Shown here one piece after another: positions 60,727 through 64,000 of a stretch of DNA of 64,000 nucleotides. A program made the position numbers and the translations under genes. Every line of letters starts with the position of its first letter. The stretch's first letter is position 1. The DNA comes from Phyllobacterium chamaecytisi. Its GTDB lineage: Bacteria; Pseudomonadota; Alphaproteobacteria; Rhizobiales; Rhizobiaceae. The DNA lies in assembly GCF_020164455.1 (NCBI RefSeq), contig NZ_JAIQWW010000013.1:113730-177729 (forward strand). Direction: 5' to 3'. The notes below the pieces were generated by a model. The model made no database searches. It was given only the letters and a program-made list of their open reading frames with translations, and was not told where the DNA came from.

Positions 60727-61599
60727 TTACGGAAGATCGCCGCCGTCAATGCCGATCACATGTCCACTCAGATACGAACTTTGATTGCCAGCGAGAAACA
60801 GCACCAACGCTGCAACTTCATCCGGCGTACCCACCCGGCGCATCGGATAGGGTGCAACCAGCTGTTCGGTTGTAACATTCCAGTCCCGGCGTACTCGCTC
60901 AAGCATGGGGCTCTCGATCGGACCTGGCGCGATTGCATTGATACGGACGTTGCGGCCATACTCCTGTGCGGCTGCGCGTGTCATGTGAATGACAGCGGCT
61001 TTCGAGGCGCCATAGGCAACAATATTAGGGAAAGCATGGCGACCGCCAATGGACGCCATGTTGATCATGGCTCCCTTCGAGCGCACCAGATGCGGCATCT
61101 CGTATTTCATTGAGACAAATACTCCGCGCAGATTCGTCGCGATCTGGTCGTCGAAACCGGCGATGTCCGTATCGGCGATTGGCGCTGGCGGCAAATCGAT
61201 CCCTGCATTGTTGAAGGCGACATCGATACCGCCATAGCGTTCGACCACGTCAGATACGAAACGCTCCACCTGCCCTGCGTCGCGCACATCCGATCTAAGG
61301 TAGACGGCGTCGCCGCCCGCTGCGCGTATCTCTGCTTCCACCTGGCGACCGAGTGCCTCGCGTCTTCCATTAAAGCTGACCCGAGCGCCCGCACGGGCGA
61401 AAGCCGCTACCGTCGCGGCTCCAATGCCGGAAGTGGCACCCGTGACGATTATCACCTTGCCTGCCAACGCGCCCGGTGTCTCCGCGGCTGCCGACGCTGA
61501 TGTTACGAAATTCTGCCCGGCTAGTGTACCTGCGGCAAGCATGCCCGCTAGAACCTGCCGCCGCGGAACCGCTGTCATTTCCTCAGACATGTTTGTCAT
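60727..61599 (-). CDS. Exported short-chain dehydrogenase/reductase
   Basis: A 290-residue classical SDR with TGATSGIGAATVAAFARAGA (NAD(P) motif), NNAGIDLP and the catalytic YGASK motif, ending in IGIDGGDLP. Unusually it begins with a twin-arginine-like signal (VPRRQVLAGMLAAGTLAGQN, cleavage near SASAAA). Start ATG 61599 follows GGAGGAAC; an earlier in-frame start exists but has no ribosome site. It is divergent from a LysR gene that probably controls it. Confidence 0.87.
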   Translation of the reverse strand: MTNMSEEMTAVPRRQVLAGMLAAGTLAGQNFVTSASAAAETPGALAGKVIIVTGATSGIGAATVAAFARAGARVSFNGRREALGRQVEAEIRAAGGDAVYLRSDVRDAGQVERFVSDVVERYGGIDVAFNNAGIDLPPAPIADTDIAGFDDQIATNLRGVFVSMKYEMPHLVRSKGAMINMASIGGRHAFPNIVAYGASKAAVIHMTRAAAQEYGRNVRINAIAPGPIESPMLERVRRDWNVTTEQLVAPYPMRRVGTPDEVAALVLFLAGNQSSYLSGHVIGIDGGDLP

Positions 61600-61681
61600 G
61601 GGTTCCTCCACAATATGTTTGCGGGAGAGTAATCCAAGCGATTGCCGGGAAAAATCGCGGGTGGCTTTGTGCACTATTTAG

Positions 61682-61693
61682 TATAGATTTATA
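61682..61693. promoter_or_regulatory. Possible LysR binding site
   Basis: TATAGATTTATA in the 99-base region between the SDR and LysR start codons is a short dyad of the T-N11-A type used by LysR proteins. Only its shape and position support it. Confidence 0.3.
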
Positions 61694-61698
61694 ATCGT

Positions 61699-62655
61699 AT
61701 GAGCATGATACCTGACCCTTTCTCCGGTCTGGCCGCCTTCCTCGCCGTAGCGGAAACACGCGGATTCACGGCGGCCTCCGCACGGCTGGGCGTTTCCCCT
61801 GCAGCCGTAAGCCAGGCAGTAAAGGCACTCGAAGCGAAGCTCGGCACACCTTTGTTTGTTCGCACGACGCGCCGGGTCCGTCTGACCGAGGCGGGCGCGG
61901 ACCTGTTGTCGCGTGTGGCACCTGCAGTTGCCGATATTGCGGACGCCATCGAAACGGCAGGAGCCATGGGGGATGAACCTTCAGGTTTCCTGCGCCTCAC
62001 GGTACCCCGTATGGCCGTGCCCCTTATCATTGATCGCGTGGTGCCGGCCTTCCGGCACGCGCATCCAGGGATTACAGTCGAAGTCGCTGTGGAGGACGCA
62101 GCTGTCGACTTGCTGGGGCGCGGTTTCGATGCAGGCATCCGGATCGGCGAATATGTCGAACGCGACATGGTGGGAGTAAGGCTCTCGCGCGATATCGTCT
62201 GGTCTGTCGTGGCCGCCCCCTCCTACCTGGCTGCCCACGGCCGCCCGGCAATTCCCGAAGACCTGACCCGTCATGAGGCTATCCGATATCGCTTCCCGGC
62301 CTCCGGCGCTCTCTATCGATGGGAGTTCGAACGCGAGGGGCGCCCCCTTTCGGTCGATCCTCCGGGAAAGCTCATCGTCAATGATGGCGCGCTGCTTGTC
62401 TCTTTCGCAAAGGCTGGGCTCGGCCTTTCATATGTTGCCGACATCGCAGTTGAACAGGAGCAGCGTGCCGGACTGCTTGTCCGCGTGCTGGAGCCTTACC
62501 TGCCCACCACGCCGGGGCTCTTCCTCTACTTTCCGCAACGTGCCCAGGCGCAGCCGAAGCTGCGCGCCTTCATCGATGTCACCAGAAAGCTGTTACGGCT
62601 TCGCCGGATCGAGGCCAAATCCCACCATACCGCCACAGGTGAGCTGAAAGGCTAA
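61699..62655 (+). CDS. LysR-family transcriptional regulator
   Basis: A 318-residue LysR protein. The winged helix is at the N-terminus (TRGFTAASARLGVSPAAVSQ, then ALEAKLGTPLFVRTTRRVRL) and the substrate-binding half resembles the CrgA/GbpR-type regulators (AGLGLSYVADIAVEQ). ATG 61699. Divergent arrangement with the exported SDR gene suggests it regulates that gene. The 3' side runs into gene debris. Confidence 0.92.
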   Translation: MSMIPDPFSGLAAFLAVAETRGFTAASARLGVSPAAVSQAVKALEAKLGTPLFVRTTRRVRLTEAGADLLSRVAPAVADIADAIETAGAMGDEPSGFLRLTVPRMAVPLIIDRVVPAFRHAHPGITVEVAVEDAAVDLLGRGFDAGIRIGEYVERDMVGVRLSRDIVWSVVAAPSYLAAHGRPAIPEDLTRHEAIRYRFPASGALYRWEFEREGRPLSVDPPGKLIVNDGALLVSFAKAGLGLSYVADIAVEQEQRAGLLVRVLEPYLPTTPGLFLYFPQRAQAQPKLRAFIDVTRKLLRLRRIEAKSHHTATGELKG

Positions 62656-62867
62656 CGGCGGAAACGCGAAGCTTTCATCTTGCGCAGCGTTGGAGCCGGT
62701 TACGGCGGTGGGGCCCAGCATTGCGAGCACCGCCCGGGCCATATGCGATGCCCCCTTCTTCCTGAAGGTGCTATACGAACCCCATTCCATTTCACGAGAT
62801 AGTCATTAAACTGTCATCAATCTGAGACATAACCGTCATGCAGCTCGCCTAACAAGACCGCGCGGCG

Positions 62868-63101
62868 GTGACGGCGTTCGCGATCTCCTCCGTGGTTGCG
62901 CACTGGAACGATTTGGCCGCTGATCATCATCACCAGTATGGAAGGGCGACGCCGCCGCTTGGTCGGCTCTTCTTCCGTGCCGCCGAGACCGGGGCGCTCA
63001 TGGCAGCGACCCTGGTGATCACACTTCCCCTGGTCGTGGCGTTTCTGGCGGCGCAAAGGCGCTTCATCAAAGGCATCACGCTGACCGGTCTGAAGGGCTG
63101 A
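62868..63101 (+). pseudogene. C-terminal remnant of a sugar ABC permease (MalG/UgpE type)
   Basis: The frame ends with ATLVITLPLVVAFLAAQRRF and IKGITLTGLKG, the exact type of tail of carbohydrate ABC permeases. Further left it has SSVVAHWNDL, but the expected FWPLIIITSM appears in another frame (from CTGATCATCATCACCAGTATG), so short indels surround it. The rest of the gene is absent. Its stop is 33 bases before a binding-protein fragment. Confidence 0.75.
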
Positions 63102-63134
63102 ACCACCTCTTTGATATCAATACAGGAGAGAACC

Positions 63135-63257
63135 ATGAACTTCTTCAAGCAGACGATTGCCGCGGCAGCGATCGCTACAGGGCTCTGCGTTCCGGCCTTT
63201 GCCGATACGACGCTCGCTGACAAGGTCGGCATTTCCTTGCTGCAAGACGACTGCTGA
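63135..63257 (+). pseudogene. Remnant of an exported sugar-binding protein
   Basis: A 40-codon frame behind AGGAGAG starts with a full signal peptide (MNFFKQTIAAAAIATGLCVP, cleavage after AFA) followed by DTTLADKVGISLLQDDC and a stop. It has the position and start of the substrate-binding gene of the same sugar ABC operon, but all but the first residues of the mature protein are lost. Confidence 0.55.
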
Positions 63258-63271
63258 AAGGGGGATTTACA

Positions 63272-64000
63272 ATGTCCACGAAAGAGAGAGAAACAGCGAT
63301 TGCGACAGGGGCCTCACGAGGTATCGGAGCAGCCATAGCTCCGCGGCTGGCAAGCGACCGTTTCAGTGTCATCATAAATTTTGCATTCCTAAACACATTA
63401 AGATTTTCGCGTACCGCTGCTGCTATTATTGCTGTAGCGGTTTTCCTGCTGGACACATTGACAACCTTGGACATCGCCATTGCAGTGCTCTACGTGCTCG
63501 TGGTCTTGCTATCGCTTAATTTTGCAACCCAGATAGGGCTCGTTCTGATCGGCGCTGGCTGTATCGGACTCACCGTTTTGGGGTTTATGATTTCGCATGG
63601 CGAAGGGCTGCCGGCCCTTGAAGATTCAATAGGCCGTTGCTTCGTCAGCCTTGCTGCCATCGGGATCACAACATTCCTTGCTTTCAGGGTGAAAGCTGCG
63701 ATCGGTGTTTTGGCCGAAAGTGAACAGCGTTACCGCACTATTTTTTTGGCGACGGGAGTCGGCATCCTCCAGATGGATTTCACGGGCCTCAAAGCCGCTG
63801 TCGACAAGCTCAAGGTTGATGGCGTGCGGGACATCGATCATGCGCAAACGCTTGATCCGGGATTTCTTTACAAGGTTTCAAAAAGCATAAGGTTGATCAA
63901 CGCGAATGATACAGCTCTGACAATGTTCAATGTCGCAGACATCAACGCGCTGGAGACCATGCTGCCGACACTCATCACCGCGGATATGGACAAGGCCTGG
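63272..64000 (+). CDS. Chimeric reading frame: SDR N-terminus joined to a membrane/PAS sensor protein (partial)
   Basis: From ATG 63272 the frame is open to the window edge (243 codons). The first ~38 residues are a short-chain dehydrogenase start (ETAIATGASRGIGAAIAPRL, ASDRFSVIINFA). It then switches to a membrane domain of about four helices (VFLLDTLTTLDIAIAVLYVL, IGLVLIGAGCIGLTVLGFMI) and, after residue 140, a linker ESEQRYRTIFLATGVGILQM characteristic of PAS domains of sensor kinases. The SDR portion has no fold by itself. I read it as a deletion junction that left an in-frame fusion; the true sensor start may be internal and the kinase part lies beyond the window. Confidence 0.7.
   Translation, partial: MSTKERETAIATGASRGIGAAIAPRLASDRFSVIINFAFLNTLRFSRTAAAIIAVAVFLLDTLTTLDIAIAVLYVLVVLLSLNFATQIGLVLIGAGCIGLTVLGFMISHGEGLPALEDSIGRCFVSLAAIGITTFLAFRVKAAIGVLAESEQRYRTIFLATGVGILQMDFTGLKAAVDKLKVDGVRDIDHAQTLDPGFLYKVSKSIRLINANDTALTMFNVADINALETMLPTLITADMDKAW

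Overview
The window looks like a chromosomal segment of an alphaproteobacterium of the Hyphomicrobiales (Rhizobiales), most likely close to Phyllobacterium, Brucella/Ochrobactrum or Mesorhizobium. The reasons are the grpE-hrcA-rph-rdgB-hemW-rsmI-yraN order, the ferredoxin-linked cysG-cysI-cysH cluster, hsp20 followed by a DUF1150 gene, and the mgsA-glk / dapB-gpmA neighbourhood. The genus is inferred from gene order only.

Layout. 1-3.3 kb: end of an RND adaptor gene and its inner-membrane pump. 3.6-6.7 kb: a large lipoprotein with eight cysteine-pair repeats in front of a six-hairpin glycosidase-like domain, closed by a clear terminator. 6.9-9.7 kb: preT-preA, reductive pyrimidine catabolism. 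9.8-14 kb: a Dabb protein, a copA-cueR copper export operon with a recognisable MerR-type promoter, and an Ada/Ogt-like alkylation repair gene. 14-25 kb: housekeeping genes (nth, adenosine kinase, grpE, hrcA, rph, rdgB, hemW, rsmI, yraN). 26-32 kb: a seven-gene assimilatory sulfur operon carrying siroheme synthase, sulfite reductase, APS/PAPS reductase and its own ferredoxin reductase plus ferredoxin. 32-47 kb: cell wall genes (L,D-transpeptidase, uppP, mepA), a small heat-shock protein with a sigma-32-like promoter, queG, mgsA-glk, an ABC exporter, dapB and gpmA.

A tRNA-Leu(CAG) at 47.27 kb marks a change of character. Immediately behind it lies a piece of a tyrosine-recombinase integrase, and from there to the end the sequence is accessory: a frameshifted DHA2-type MFS gene, small unknown genes, a TRAP transporter operon (dctP-hairpin-dctQ-dctM), a PQQ-type sorbosone dehydrogenase with a cytochrome c, an exported intradiol dioxygenase, an MFS/TetR pair with three palindromic operators, and an exported SDR/LysR pair. 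Debris of at least four genes is interspersed: integrase, ferredoxin reductase, sugar ABC permease, sugar-binding protein. The window ends inside an open reading frame whose first ~35 codons are the start of a short-chain dehydrogenase and whose remainder is a membrane/PAS sensor protein, apparently a rearrangement junction.

No rRNA operon, CRISPR array, intact insertion sequence or complete prophage was seen. The strongest candidates for further attention are the cysteine-repeat glycosidase lipoprotein, the TRAP/sorbosone dehydrogenase/cytochrome module (with a possible ATT start codon), the self-contained electron supply of the sulfur operon, the SDR-sensor fusion, and several structured repeat elements.
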